Below are positions 35,937 through 49,383 of a DNA stretch of 64,000 bases, piece after piece. Made by a program: the position numbers and the translations under genes. Within the stretch, counting starts at the first letter, position 1. Every line of letters begins with the position of its first letter. Source of the DNA: Orbilia blumenaviensis (Eukaryota; Ascomycota; Orbiliomycetes; Orbiliales; Orbiliaceae); contig JAVHNS010000008.1 in NCBI GenBank assembly GCA_036872755.1, positions 124,001 through 188,000 on the forward strand, written 5' to 3'. The notes under the pieces were generated by a model. That model was not told the DNA's origin. It was given only the letters and a program-made list of their open reading frames with translations, and ran no database searches.

Positions 35937-38900
35937 GGTTTGTCTAATCCTCGAGGCTTAGTATAATCGAGTGATCAAAATTTATACGTGTATACCTAGG
36001 TATATACCCATGTTGTGAGGCCTTTCATAGGACCTGGTCCCTGAGGCATATGAAGAAATCCGGACACGGGCGAATACATCATCCCGATCTATAATTGAAC
36101 TGCAACACTGCAGGTAATGATGATTAGCAGAAACTTCCATCAGCGTTTAGCAAAAATTCAACGTATAGTTGAGCAAATTAAGAATAATAGTTCGAAGCAT
36201 CGGAAACTCCAACAGGTAGGCATCATGCATAAATTTGTTTGAAGGTGACCGCATGCATCAAATGATCAATAAGCCACTACTGCTTCAGGCAGGCTGGAAT
36301 CCAGATCTCATTCAATAATCACAAGTTTATATCAAAGCTATTTGGCAAAGTGCATACCTGCCTCCTACGTAACACAAGTACATCCAACATGCAACAAATC
36401 TAGTGTATTGTCTCAACTTCGTGAAACGTCAATGTACGCCTCGACCATTGCGATACCCAAATTTACCGATTTTAGCGACCTTCTTGAGGTCAACGGTCGA
36501 GCTCACCACCCGCGTGGCTAGATAAGGCCTATACTTCCGACACTGAATTCATTAATGCTCGGCAACGAGGCTGCGTGCTTAGCTACTAACAAAGGAATTG
36601 TCAATTACCCTAACATTATGCATTTTGACTGAAATATGTGACTTCGCTACCCTTCACGGCGGCCTACAGATGTACATGTACATTGCTTACACTTTGATAA
36701 GATCGGTACATGGGCATATACGTATAACACTGCGTGCGGATCAAGTATACTCTTGAGTGAAGGCGAAAATATCAAAATTTGGGGTTACACAAGGATGCAC
36801 CAGGTTTGTTTCCGACATAATACCAATACATAGCATGCTGTTTAATCCAGTTCTAACGTATATTATGACTTGAAACAGTGTATGCGCACACGCGCATGAA
36901 GGCACACGTACGGACTTGGACCGAAAGCGGTCGGACGAAAGTTCGAATTGGTATCTGGCTATGGGAAGCACTTTGAGCTCTCCTAATCTCCGAACGCTAT
37001 CTTTGATCGCGATGTTTTGAGACATGTCTATGATCCCCTCGATTTGACAAATAATTGACACGATCATGACTCAAGTACTCGTAGTGCAATCTAGATGTTA
37101 GGTGCTTACGTTTCATGGCTCTTAGTGTATACTCGAGAGCCGTGATTGATCATATGACCGCGCTTTACTATTGATATATACTAGTTGGAATTGTAACATC
37201 CCATCTTTTCATATGATCATAATCTCACGATATATATCTTATCAAACGAGATGTACTGTTTGCAAGGCATCTTTTGTCCCACTTTAGTAATCGCAAATCA
37301 TGATATCAGTTATAAAAATGGTACCTAAGTGCTTTATGGGAACTGCCTCCGGGATCTGTACAAATCCAATATTATGATCCGGATAGGTTAGACCCATTTA
37401 AAATGAAGATACTCAAAATCTATTTGATATGCTTCCATTTGAGCGTGCGGAGGCCAGTTTACGGAAACAAGGCCTCCCTAGATTTGCGAACAGCTACCTA
37501 GCTTACTGTATACCTGGACGTACATGCGCCCGATCAATATTAATTGTCAATTATTTGCTTTGTTAAACTAGGAAACTCCGAGTTCTCCTTCGCCCTGCAG
37601 CGAAAATGCAAGTTAACTCTCCTATCGGCTCGGGCCCTGATCCGACGAGGCAGAAAGCCCAAACAAATATTTTCGGAGTTTTGAATCAAACTAACCGATC
37701 TAACTGAAAGGCTTCACCATTTAATAATTATTAGTCGGCGATGACAGTATGATATCGTAGCTCTCTGCATCATCACAATTATAAACCCAACCCACAATAT
37801 CCATTATCTCGCTAGCGTATTCACAGCCAGCCGCACATGCATTCGGTTTTCTTCAGCCCCTCCGCATTTAGTTAAAAACCTTCTCTCGGTTAACGCTCTA
37901 ACCGAAGGGCTAGATATTTGTCATTTGATTCATATTTTAATTTTAAACGCTGTTCCGCTGAATTAGGTGCCGACCGCGTCTCGCCTGGATGCAGTGCTAA
38001 GTAAGATTGCTGGGAAGCATGAGTGTGTATCTGTGTATGTGCCTGAGGCTGGGGGGCATGCAGAAGTACCGGGGCACATCAGTGGCAGGGACGCCACTTT
38101 AGCTGGATGCACGTCGGTCGAGTGGATGCATGGGGAACTGGCGCTAGCTCTGAGGTACCGGTAGCTATATACACCAGGGCTAACTATGGCTATTCGGCCG
38201 CTTTGGTCTATAGGCGAACAGCTTTTGCATATCTAGGTTAGCTACGTTAGGACAGATTGGTAGAGACAGCTGATGCATTGCCCCGAGCTAGCAGGCTTGC
38301 AAGCTTGCCTCGCCTACTCCATACACTGTATAAGGCTGCATGATGCATTAGGATGGCTAGAGTTTAGAGGGCTATCATTATTATTGGATATCCCGTTGTA
38401 TTAGCCAAAACTAGCCTACCACAGATGGCTATGGAGAACTGGCGGATACTAGTATACTGCGGTGATGTTTTCTTTTCTGGAAGTCATAGGGCTGAGACAT
38501 AAGCATACATGATTATCAATGCAGCCCAATCTGTAACTGGCCCCGCCAGAGATCAATTGACGCTCGTAGTAAACCCTGTTATACTATTATAACTTCACGA
38601 ATCACAATTACGAACCAATGCTCCAGAAATGCCAACTATACTAGTGCAATAGTGCTAATAGGCTGGCATAGACTCCCCTCAGGTACAACTCTTAGGAGCA
38701 GTCTGCCTTGAGCCTAGGTCAATGGTTAAGTTCTGGCCGAAGAAATAATCGGGCTGAACCTACTCGCTAAGGCGGAATTGATGCAGAACAACGTGAACAC
38801 TCCATATGCAAGCGCGCATTTGCATTACTAAGAGATGCGTTATAGTATCGTGATATTATGATAGGCCAACCCCTGAGTTTCTAGGAGCACATGCTTTCAG

Positions 38901-41900
38901 CGCAATACAGTCATTACTATAGTTGGGCTTTGATGATATTATTTTTTCGGGCTGAGTTCATGAAGTGACCGTCAGGCTTCGTCATGTATGCTGACATATT
39001 AGAAACTCTTAACCGAAAATTGAAAAAAATTAGTTGCATTCGATAATATATCAAGGCTTACAACATGAGTATTAAGACAAATCATGGATCTAGGGTTGGG
39101 ACTTAGTCAGCCCAACATATGTCGAGCGATTCCGAGCTCTTGACTTAGTCTATGCAAATACCCACGTTTTAGAGGACCCAATTGGTTCACGATCGTGACA
39201 TCGACTCTTTATCTGTTGGAATGTCTCGTAGGGCTGAGATGCAGGGAATTTGACGGATGGGCCAAGACAAAACGTTATGGCGAGAAGCGAAGGACGTCGA
39301 TTGTGTGGAGCATATCCGAAACACTCTGTTAGAGTAAGAATTCGAAAACTCGAGCTGCACAAGAGTCTGAAGGCTCAACAGGGAACAAGGGCCTCAAAAT
39401 TGCGAAAAGAAACTTGGGTATTTTCCAGAACTCCCATGGTTAAAGCACACCACGATATGGGCATGCAAAGTGGGGTTGTAAGGCTTTCTAGTCTGGGTAT
39501 TTTCGGAGACGCCGAAGTGCTAACTCGCAAACTACATAATCATCTCCATGTCCTTTCTTACATGACATGGCGAACGGGATCTCGTTCCAAAGAACCGAAT
39601 TGAACGAAAGTTCTCAAGAAAGTGCCAACTAATCCTTGGGAGACAAGCTATCCCGTTCATGCATGAAGCAAGAAGGGAAAAGGCAGACCATTCGATATCT
39701 TTTGCAAAGATAAATGTCTCACATGTGGTCCTCGTAGGGCTGGCAGGCATCAGGGATATTTGCGCACGAGCCTTGTTGGAAAAGATGAACTCGAAAGCTG
39801 TGTTGTTAGCATGTTGCTGTTAAAACGGGATTTGCTAACTGGATTTAAACGAAGACTCCGAAAGGTTGTTATGCAGAACTAGCTGCATGCACTCAGCCCC
39901 CACCAGAGGGAAAGCTTCGAAAGCGAGGCCTCGCCGTCCAATAAAACGTCGACTATGACGGGTGTTCGTATGCGGACACCTTGATCTAGGTAGACTGATT
40001 TATGACCACTTCGGTGTGGTTATGGCGGCTTTGTCCACTTTTAGTCTTTTGAACCAGTTGACCCCCGCCCTTGCTGCAGGGCACAGACTAGGATTTCCTC
40101 ATTTACATTGATTCCATGCTTTGACTTTCGTGAGAAAACGCCCTAAAGTTGTAATATCGCTCTGCAGACCGGAGGCCAAGTTGCGATTGCGATTGCGATT
40201 CCTTAGGTGCTTAATGCGGCATTGAGAGAGCTGGTTCCACATATCGAAGGTTCTTTTGAGCATGAGACAGATTGGCAATTGTATTCGTTGCTTTATTATA
40301 TTACCGACAACTTTAGCGTTAACTTTCTTTTCTGAATGGTACTTGTGGAAGAAGTACCCCTTCTTCCCGAAGGTACTTGTAGAGAAAGTACCACCTCCCC
40401 TAGGCCCAGATGCCGGATTTCGGTCCATGGGCCTCGAGGGCCATCCGTGCCATGGGAACAATTGTTCCCGACCCCCATCCCCCCGGTGCTCTTTTGCTAG
40501 CTGTTCAGAATATCGAGGCCGGATCTGGAATTCTCTTTCAGCTCAAAGGACACATGTTCATCTGACTACGCAGTTTGTAATTATCCGCGTTGTTGTTCGG
40601 GCCTCAGTTGAATATAGCTTCCGTCGAGACGAAATGTGAGGGCTAAAGGCTATTATATTGACTATGGAAACCTAAACATGTAGGATTGATTGATTGATTG
40701 ATTGATTACCACTGCACGCTGGATTTAGACAGCTATCTGCAGCTCTGCTACAGCTCCGCCACTTCATGGCGTTTAAGAATTGTTAGCTACTGAATCGGTT
40801 GAGGCTCTACTATGAATCTTGATAATTGGTTTTTATGTCAGCTGAGTCCGAGAATGAATTAGTTAACTCTTGAAGCCGGGACAGAACCGCAGCTGCAGGG
40901 CGGCAATGGTGCAATGCTATAATCCTACCTGATCCGACAAATTGACTTCGAGCGCAACTATTTCAACTTATGGACTTCTATGTTATATACTATCTATTTA
41001 GCCAGCTACTACTTGGCTACATGTAGGATCTACTGCATCCATATTCGCTCCGTCGAGCGTGAGGGCTGTTTCATCTAAGAGTCGTGGTCAAAGCCATTGA
41101 AGGATCGAGCGGCCAGGGCCGGCATTTTCTCCGGCTTCAATACGTAGACAGGAACATACTTCCGAGTAGTATGGCTACAGCAAGACGAAAAATCTTTTCA
41201 GGTATGTACTACACCTGGCCAGCTGTCTCTGGACGCCACAATTATTTGCCAAGTCAGCCTTCAACCGACAAATTGGGTTGGCGGTGCAGGTCTGTTAACC
41301 GGACCGAGTCTGCAGCCACAAAACCGTTTGGTAAGATATGTATACAGGTTTAAAATGCTCGGGGTTTCAAAACTGTAGTATGACCCACGCGAAAAGTTTG
41401 GCATGTATCGCATCGCTGCAAAGATGTAAGTATATACCTCTGCGAGCCATTAATGCGCTCTCAGTGGGTGTGACTACTATATAATATGCACTACGAAAGG
41501 GGCATATATGAAACGCTTTGTTGTGGCTAAATTGCTGATAGCATGATACAAATGGCATGGCCCTCCTTGCAAAATAGCAATTAATGTTATCAATGTATCA
41601 TCAATTGCAACCATCTGCGATAATTTAATAGCCCCCCCACCTCGACTCTCCGCGCGTTGTCCTCACAAAAATCCAACATTCCTTTCAAGCGAGGCTCAAT
41701 GTCAGACTTCAAAATATGGACACTAACCTCGGCTTAATTCCGGTGAGATCGAACACATTAAATTACAATTTAATCTTTATCGCCAAAACCAAAACGTCAA
41801 TTAAATCGGGGATCCCTAGTCGCGAATGCTGTAATTCCGGATACTTCGAGGGGAGATAGATCATATTCGCCGAACAGTCTCTAAGCAGTAATTCATTTCC

Positions 41901-41967
41901 GTCGTATCATCAAGAGCTCGTATAATAGGTAGCTCTTAGCATAGTACTCTGGTACTATCATAATACG
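35937..41967. other. 6-kb TA-rich gene desert
   Basis: Stops are dense in all frames; no open frame of 60 codons occurs in 37068-37966 or 38165-39149. TA-rich words (tatata, ctag, ttaatt) dominate, broken by a few short GC-richer patches, for example 37967-38164 and 39240-39600, where frames of 65-117 codons survive. This mosaic fits mutated repeat DNA. Simple repeats lie at 40181-40201 (TTGCGA units) and 40684-40707 (GATT units). No transposase, integrase or reverse transcriptase motif could be read. Confidence 0.6.
40684..40707. repeat. (GATT)6 microsatellite
   Basis: Six perfect GATT units in non-coding desert sequence. Confidence 0.9.
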
Positions 41968-43000
41968 ATGTCGCCAACGACTTTCTCCACCGCCTTCCTG
42001 ACCAGACTGCGAACATACCCATCCCTTCCGTCGCAGACGTGGTATTATATCACCCTCGTCGCTATCAGTATCTGTAACAAACCCGAACTCATAGCCCCGG
42101 TCCTGTCACATGCGTTCACGCATAGCGCGATCCCCGGTAGTACCGACGCGGCGTACGTGAAGGAGGAGAGAGCCTGGTTGGCTCGCAATCCCGGAAAACT
42201 CGGGAGAGTGGACGAAGAAGGGAGGGAGAGCGCTTTGAGGATATTAAGACGGTGTAGAGAAGGATTGGTTAAGAGTGGAGCTATTGGGGGTATTCCGAAG
42301 GTGAGAGTCTGATATATTGCCATATCATATGCGTACTTCTATATTCTCGTATAGTCGTATTGGCAGAGGTGGTGCATGGTGATACTAACATTGGCGCCAA
42401 CAGGCAATAAACGCTCTCTACCACTTGCGCAAATGTCATGAACCCCACCTCCTCGACTCTCTCCCGGACTACCCTTCCTCCTCCTCCTCCTCACCTTCCT
42501 CGCAGTCATCTCTTCACCCTCTTTCGTCTCCATATCCGACCACTCGCCCGAACTCCCTCCCACCAAACACCCTAAACGCCCACAAAGATCCGTCGCCTTC
42601 CCCAGAATCATCAAATCCACCATCCCCAGTATTCTCCACAAATCCAACTCTGCCATTCCTCGCCCGAGGTTCGGACTTCTTTAACACACTTTATGGACCC
42701 TCAATATCGAAAAAAGTGCTTGCGAATCTGCAAAAGTCATCTCCGGATCTACAGATCCTTGCGACCTGGATATATGCTTTGATACTGTCCGAGGGGACGG
42801 TACTGACTCCTAGAGAGACCAGCTTTGTGTTAATATCGGCGCTGATACCTCAGGATGTTAATGCTCAATTGAAGCCCCATCTGCTGGGTGCTATCAATAA
42901 CGGCGCAGGCAGGGAGGAAGTGGATGGGGTTAGAGAGTGCGTGATTGACATCTGTAAAGAGTTGGGCGTAGCATGGAAGGGCGAGGTCGCGAAGTTATAG
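41968..43000 (+). CDS. AhpD/carboxymuconolactone decarboxylase-like protein with PTS1-type C-terminus (309 aa)
   Basis: Two exons (41968-42300 and 42404-43000) join in phase over a 103-nt intron with a TACTAAC branch site. The N-terminal half (YITLVAISICNKPELIAPVL and SGAIGGIPKAINALYHLRK) and C-terminal half (LTPRETSFVLISALIPQ, then PHLLGAINNGAGREEVDGV) follow the AhpD-like helical fold. In the family, active members reduce peroxides or act in decarboxylation through a Cys pair or a Cys-His set. Here the position that usually holds Cys before the PH motif reads QDVNAQLK, so the thiol chemistry is probably lost. A Ser/Pro-rich insert of about 65 residues lies between the halves. The last three residues are AKL, which fits the peroxisomal PTS1 consensus, so a peroxisomal location is inferred. 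It is convergent with the long Pro/Glu-rich gene on the other strand. Confidence 0.75.
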
Positions 43001-43833
43001 CAATTTAAATTCAGTCGCCGTTCCTGAATTAGCGGGATCTGGCGATATGGATTGGACGGCCTTGACGCTAGAAAAGGAAGACATTAGCAGCATGTGACCT
43101 GTGACGTCGGGCAGGTCGTTGGGTTTGTGGCATAGGGTCATTGGCTAAGTGGTGGGAGGGAGGGCGACGATGATATTTTTTTATACCCATAGAGCTACAT
43201 TTAGGGTTTTGCAGGTTTCAGCACGGATTCATGACGCATTTTATGATATTAAATCATCACACTGTATAGATAGATCGCGACTAGTAATTAAGCTATAGAG
43301 CACGCTGGCTGCAGGACTGTCTATACTGAAGTAATTCAAGTACTCGCATGCAATAGCAAAAGGGACCAAGGCGAAATGTGAATGGTGGTGATCTCAATCG
43401 TGAGGACAAGAATGAAATATAAAAATGACTCGCGTACAGGGTAATAGGGCGTATGCAGTACATGAGCCGATAAACACCAACATGGTGGAAAGAGAAAAGG
43501 AGAAGGGACCATTATGCATTAAGAAACTTTTGTATCCCCGGGATATCATGGTGCCTGCGCAAGATAAAGTGTAAAGGATCCATAGTTTGATAGGAAGGAG
43601 GAAGAAAACATGAAGAGGAAAAAAGAGGCAAAATGACAAAACACGCCGACCATCCGAGAACCCAAAAACCGTTGAAGGAGAATAATGTATAAGAAAAGAA
43701 GTAAAAGTAAAAAATAAGGACCTGTCCGTATGCTCCGAAATGCAATTGAACAAAAGATGCGGTTTAGTAGTAATCAAACAGAAATAACAAGCAACCAATT
43801 GTGATTGTTAACGGTGATGTGTAACAACTCCTT
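43001..43833. other. Convergent intergenic region
   Basis: 833 bases between two tail-to-tail genes. Open frames on the minus strand at 43394-43798 are T-rich on that strand and lack support; both genes probably end their transcripts here. Confidence 0.65.
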
Positions 43834-46800
43834 TTAGAAAAGCTTCCCGACTTTTCCCTTGAACCAGCTGAGTCTGCCGGCTTTTGGCTTTGCATCAGCA
43901 TCTTCATCATACCCGTCCATATCCTCATATCTGCTATGTCGGTTGGTGTGAGACCTCTTTAAGCCTGGCCTTCTTGTCGTTTCGTATTCCTCTTCGTCCG
44001 AAACGGGGGACTCGCCATAGCGACGACTGGAGCGGTCAGCGTGGTATGAGTGGTGCCTTGAAACACCCTCCTTGGCGGCCTTGAGTTCGCGAGCTTCCCG
44101 TCTGGCTTGTCGGCGGGCATCTCTTCGGATTTGCTCCTCTTCCTCCTTGGTGAGCAGAGGGCGGTCCTTGTCGCTGCTGCGGGAAGAGTTATGACCAGCG
44201 GTAGCTGTATTGTTGAGGGGCTCGTCGTTCGAGTGTTCGTGAGAGGAGACACGGCGTGAAGCTCTTCTAGCGGCACGAACATCTCGTCGAGCTCTCTTAG
44301 CATCGGCCTCCTCTGGTGAAAGGTCCTTGTATCGTTCTTCGCGGCGAGCAGCGCGGCGAGCTTCCTTTTCGCGGTCCTTTTCTTCAGATGGGGCTCCCAC
44401 GCCACGTTCCCGAATCTCAGACTTTCGAGATTTGGCCGCCTGGCTGCCGGCAGAGGCAACTTTGGCCTGGTACTCCTTTTCAGCAGCGTCGAACTCGGCC
44501 TTCCTGACACGAACTTCTTCGGCCTCGGCTTCTATTGCAGCCTGTCGGAGGCGCTCGGCCTCTTCGAGTTCTTGACGCTTCAATTCCTCTCTTCGACGTT
44601 CTGCATCTCTAGCTGCTTTTCGTTGACGACGTTCCTCCTCGTCGCGAGAGACGGCAAGAGCAGCTTCCTGTTCCTTTCTTTCACGTCGACGAGCAGCATG
44701 TCGAGCTTCACGGTCAGCCTCATCCTCTTTGCGGGATTTGGATGTCTTCGATCGCTTGATATCTGACTTTTCGGCCTTCGGCATCTCTCTAGATGATTTG
44801 CTACGAGATAGCTTTGGTGCTGCCGCTGCTTCTCCAAGAAGGCGCTCTGCTTTGGATGATGACTTGTGATGGGAGTGGTGATGGGAGTGGTGATGGGACT
44901 TGGAGCGTTTGAGAGGAGGAGGGGCAGCCTCTTCAACAACAATCTCCTCGGCATCCTCTTCTTTGTCTTCCTCCCCCTTCCCTTCCTCATCGCCACTGCT
45001 CTTCTCCTCTACAACTTCCTTCATCTCGACATCTTCAGCACCACTACTAGCGGCAGCGGCCTCTTCCTTCTCTGCAGCATCTTCGAATTCTTCCTTTTCC
45101 TCAGCTTCGACCTCGTCTGCTTCTTCATCGCCGATATCAAATGCAAGATCAGGCTTGTCCGGCTTCTCGGCTGCTACAATCGGTGCATCCTCTCCAGCCA
45201 CTTCTGCGACAGGCTCCTCCTCGACAACAGGCTCGGGAGCAGTTGCTTCTTCTTCTGGCATCTCGGCGGCTTTTCTCCGCTTTCGTTCCTCTCGGCGTTT
45301 CTCTTTGGCGGCGGCTTCGTCGTCGTCGGGTCGCTTGCTTCGGCGTTTCTCTTCCTTGTCCTTCTTCTTCTCTTTATGTTCCTTATGTCTTTTCTTCCTT
45401 TCTTCCTCAGTTTCGTCACGCTTCCTACGATGTTTCTTATCTCCGGTATCGAATCTGAGAGGCGGGACCGGGGTCTCAGGAAGAAGGAACTCCTGAACAT
45501 TTATGCCCCCGCCGGGTGTCTTGGGCGTAGGAAACTCTCGGTCCTCGTCATCACCGTCGTCGTTGTCATCGTCCTCGATAATAAGCTCAGGAAGGGCATA
45601 TGGATTCTTTGACGACCTGCTTCCCTTGCTACCTTTGCTACCTTTACTATGCACGCTGGCTGCCACGTCACCGCCTGCAGCTTCATCTGGCACATCAGGT
45701 ACATCATCGTCAGCAGGAACGGGTGGTTCTTGTTCTGCAGCAGGTGATTCCTCCGCCTCTGCTGGCTTTGACTTGGACTTCTTGCTGCTACTGGCGACCG
45801 ACGCTTTTGACTTCGCTGTCCTTGCTGCTGGCTTTTCTGCAACCTTGGGAGTGGCTTCTTTCTCTGCAGCTTTGGCGGCTTCTTTTTCGGCGGCTTTGGC
45901 AGCTTTCGCTGCTTCCTTCGCGGCCTTTTCCTCCTCTTTGGCTTTCGATTTGGCCTTGAGCTTTTCCAACCTGGCCTCAACGGCCCTCTCAAACTCTTCC
46001 TTTTCTTCCCTTTTCCTGGCCTCCCGTTTTCTTTTCGCCAACTCACCAGCCGTTATCTTCTTTTTCGGTTTCGCCTCTGCTGGCGCGGGGGCTACACATG
46101 TCGTTAGTTAAGTATTTATTACTAATTGTCGTATCGAGCAGGGATTGATTATTTATTCGCCTACCTTCTTCGGCTGGAGGGCCTTCCGCTGGGGGGTCCT
46201 CCGTCGGTTCGTCACCCCCTGCATCTGGCGGAGCGGCCTCTGGTTCTGGCGCTGCTTCCTCCGGTGCCGGCTCTTCCGGCGCAGGTTCTTCTGCAGGGGG
46301 TTCTTCAGCGGGGGGTGGGGGTTCCTCCACCTTCTTCTTCTTGGTCACAGGCTTAGGCGCAGGGCCACCAAACAGTCCTGTAAAAAGTCCGCTGGTGGCC
46401 CTACGCTCGATCTTCTTCGGCGCCACGACTTTCTTCTTAGGTTCGGCAGGAGCCTCTTGGGACGGCTCTTCAGCAGGAGGTTCTGGTGCAGGTTCTGGTA
46501 CCGGCTCTGGCTCTGGTTCTGCAGGCGGTTCTGGGGCAGGTTCCGGTTCAGCTGGTGGTTCAGGTTGGGGTTCAGGCTCCTTCTTCTTGACCACCGTCTT
46601 CTTACGAGCAGGAGCAGGCTGCGAGCTAAACAGCGAAAGGCCCTCCTGTTTTTTCGATGCAGATCTGGTGGCACTGCTTGAGGTTGTCTTCGTCACTGTC
46701 GTGGCCTTCTTCTTCGGCGGGGGATCATTCGTGCCGAGCAATTTGGCTGCCCTGGAATGAACAACACATTATGCGTCAGCCATCAACCATTATAGTGGAG

Positions 46801-49351
46801 CCTTGTGTAACCACGGCACGCAAACAAGCAAACTTCGACAGGAAGGGAGGGATAAGGGATGCAAGGAGGCTATATAAAGAGGGTGGCTGCTGGGGATACA
46901 TACTTGCTCGAGATTTTTGGCTTCACCTCCACCGGTTCCGGCTCGACTTCCGGCTCAATTTCCGGTTCAACCTCAGGAGCTGGCGGGGGGGCTGGCTCCT
47001 CCACCTTCGGCGCGGCAGGGCGCCGCCTCGCTCCGAAGAGCGCCCATGCGTCTACTCCTGAAGCCGTACTGTCGGGTATTACGAACTCAAGGATATCAGG
47101 TTCTTGCGCAACCTCTTCGACAACCTTTGGCGCTGGCGGTTCCTCAACAGGCTCGGGTTCTACTGGTGCTGGCTCGGGTTCTGGTTCTGGTGCTGGCTCC
47201 CCTTTCTTTTCTACGACAGACGGTTCCTCAACAGCTGGAGGCGGCGGCGGCGGTGGTGGGTCGATTTTTTCCTCTGCCCTCTTCGCCCGTTTCAGCTCTC
47301 TTGCGGCTTTTTTGGCCGCCCGTTCAGCGGCTCTTTCGGCAGCGGCACGCTCTCGCTCTTCCTTTTCCTTAGCTGCCGCCTCTCTCAGAAGCTGGGCGCG
47401 GGTCGGTTTGGGTTGCTGCTTCTCTTCCTTTACGACCTTCTTAACTTTCTTCGAAGGCTCTTCTTGAACGGGTTCTGGTTCGGGTACTGGCTCCTCAGGT
47501 GGTGGGGGAGGAGGAGGTTCAACGACAGCAGGTTCCGGCTCTTCAGGGGTTGGATCTTCAAAAGCAAGCGGGTCTTCAGGCGGGTGGTTTTTCGCGAATG
47601 ATGACTCCTCAGGTGCTTCCTATACAGTTTCAACCCAATTAAAAATGGTTGATGTCAGTCGGAGCGCATATTGGAGCCGAATCAGGCTAGTACACGCAAG
47701 GAGGGAATCATTTGAGCGAAGGGATGCGGGGAAATAATAAGAAAGGTTATCATGAGCGAAAGAGAAAAATGAGAAGCCCAAGCGATGGCATATGGCCCAC
47801 TCGGATCGCAGGATCTTGCAGTTCTGGCTGGGATGACAGCAAATTGCGTGGCCATGTCTCTCCTTAATATAACTCGCTTTGTGTTGCCAAGCAGATCAGA
47901 TCGGCCATGACAACGCGGTGCCACGCGCAAGCCTCCCCGATTGGTAAATTACCGTTTCCAGCCACGGTTGTGGTATCAGAACGCCACTCTCAACGGCACT
48001 CTCGCAATCACTAACTCTGCACTTGCATGGAACCCAATGGAAAACCAATTTGGATGGCCAATTGCGGGAGGGCTATGAGGTGATGGCATTCCTCGTTTCC
48101 TGCCGCCGTCCTTTCTTCACTTCCTCCATTCCACAATCGGCCAGTCCAATTAATTTAGCCTTTAAAGCCTGTCTTTCGACGCGGGGGTTTTTTTTTGCCA
48201 GCTCAGATATTGCGAGGGTTCGAACTCAACAAACACAGAAATCGATGCATTGTTTGATGGGGGAAAGTAGAAATGTGTATTTGCGACTTACCTTCGAAGT
48301 AGGGCTGCTTCCACCACCAAAATACGATCCCCAAAATCCTCTCCTCTGAGACGTCGGGGTGGGTTCTTCGACCTTGACTTCTTCTGGTTCAACAACTGGT
48401 TCCGGCTCTGGTTGAGGCTCCGGTATAGTAGGTTCTGGTTCCGGCTCCGGCTCCGGCTCTGCGGGAGGAGGAGGGGGTGGTGGTGGTTCTTCAACCACTG
48501 GTTCAGGTTCAGGTTCAGGAGTCGGCTCCTTGACGACTTTCCTAAGCCTCGGCCTTCCTTCCGCGATCAATTCGGCAGCTTTCCCAGTCGACTTGAGCTT
48601 CGTATTAAACGGAAATTCACTTTTGACTGGTAGTCGGCTCGGTAGCTCGATTGTCGATCCTATAGGTTTAGCTGTTCGTTTCAGCTGGCTTCCCCAAGGT
48701 GGGATCTTAGTATCCTCTACAGGAGCGGGGATTTGAGACTTTCTCTTTACACGGTTTCCCCATGGCGTGGCTTCGGCAGTTTCCAGAATCGGTGCGGGGG
48801 CTGGTTCCTCGACCTTTGGTTCTTCCCTGAGCTTCTTCTTCTCTTTGAATTTCTCTATAGGTGGATGTGACTCTTCAACTTTTTGTTCTTCCCTGAGCTT
48901 TTTCCTCTCTTTGAATTTCTCCACAGGTGGATGTGACTCTTCAACTTTTTGTTCCTCCTTAAGTCTCTTCTTCTCTTTGGGTTTCTCTACAGGCGGTGGT
49001 GGTTCCTCCACGATTGGCTCGGGTTCAGGAGGCGGAGGCGTGGGTGCTTTCGGCGGTTCTTGGTGGACCTTTTTCAGTCGGTCCTTCGTCGACTTCAATG
49101 TGAATGCAGGGAACTCATCTTCTCGCTTCACCGCCGGCGGTTCGATTGGTGCTGGGTTCGGAGAATGCGACTTGAAGGAGGAATTCCCAAAGCTCCTCTT
49201 TGACGTGTGCGAGGATCCGAAAAAGCCCCAGCTTTCTTCTGCATGATCATCTAATGCCATGTTTGCCGTTAAGAAAGAAGATGTATTTTGCTTAATAGGG
49301 ACCGGCGCAGCCTTAGGTTCTGGCACTATCACTGGCTCAGGCTCAGGCTCG

Positions 49352-49383
<32 letters not shown>

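Noticed and set aside
44866..47601. Long plus-strand frames rich in Ser, Gly, Phe, Trp or Arg across the Pro/Glu gene
   Set aside because: They are antisense shadows of a low-complexity gene whose minus-strand frame has in-phase splice sites throughout.
48195..48235. B-box-like gggttcgaactc
   Set aside because: The flanking bases do not form a T-stem and no A box is found upstream at a proper distance.
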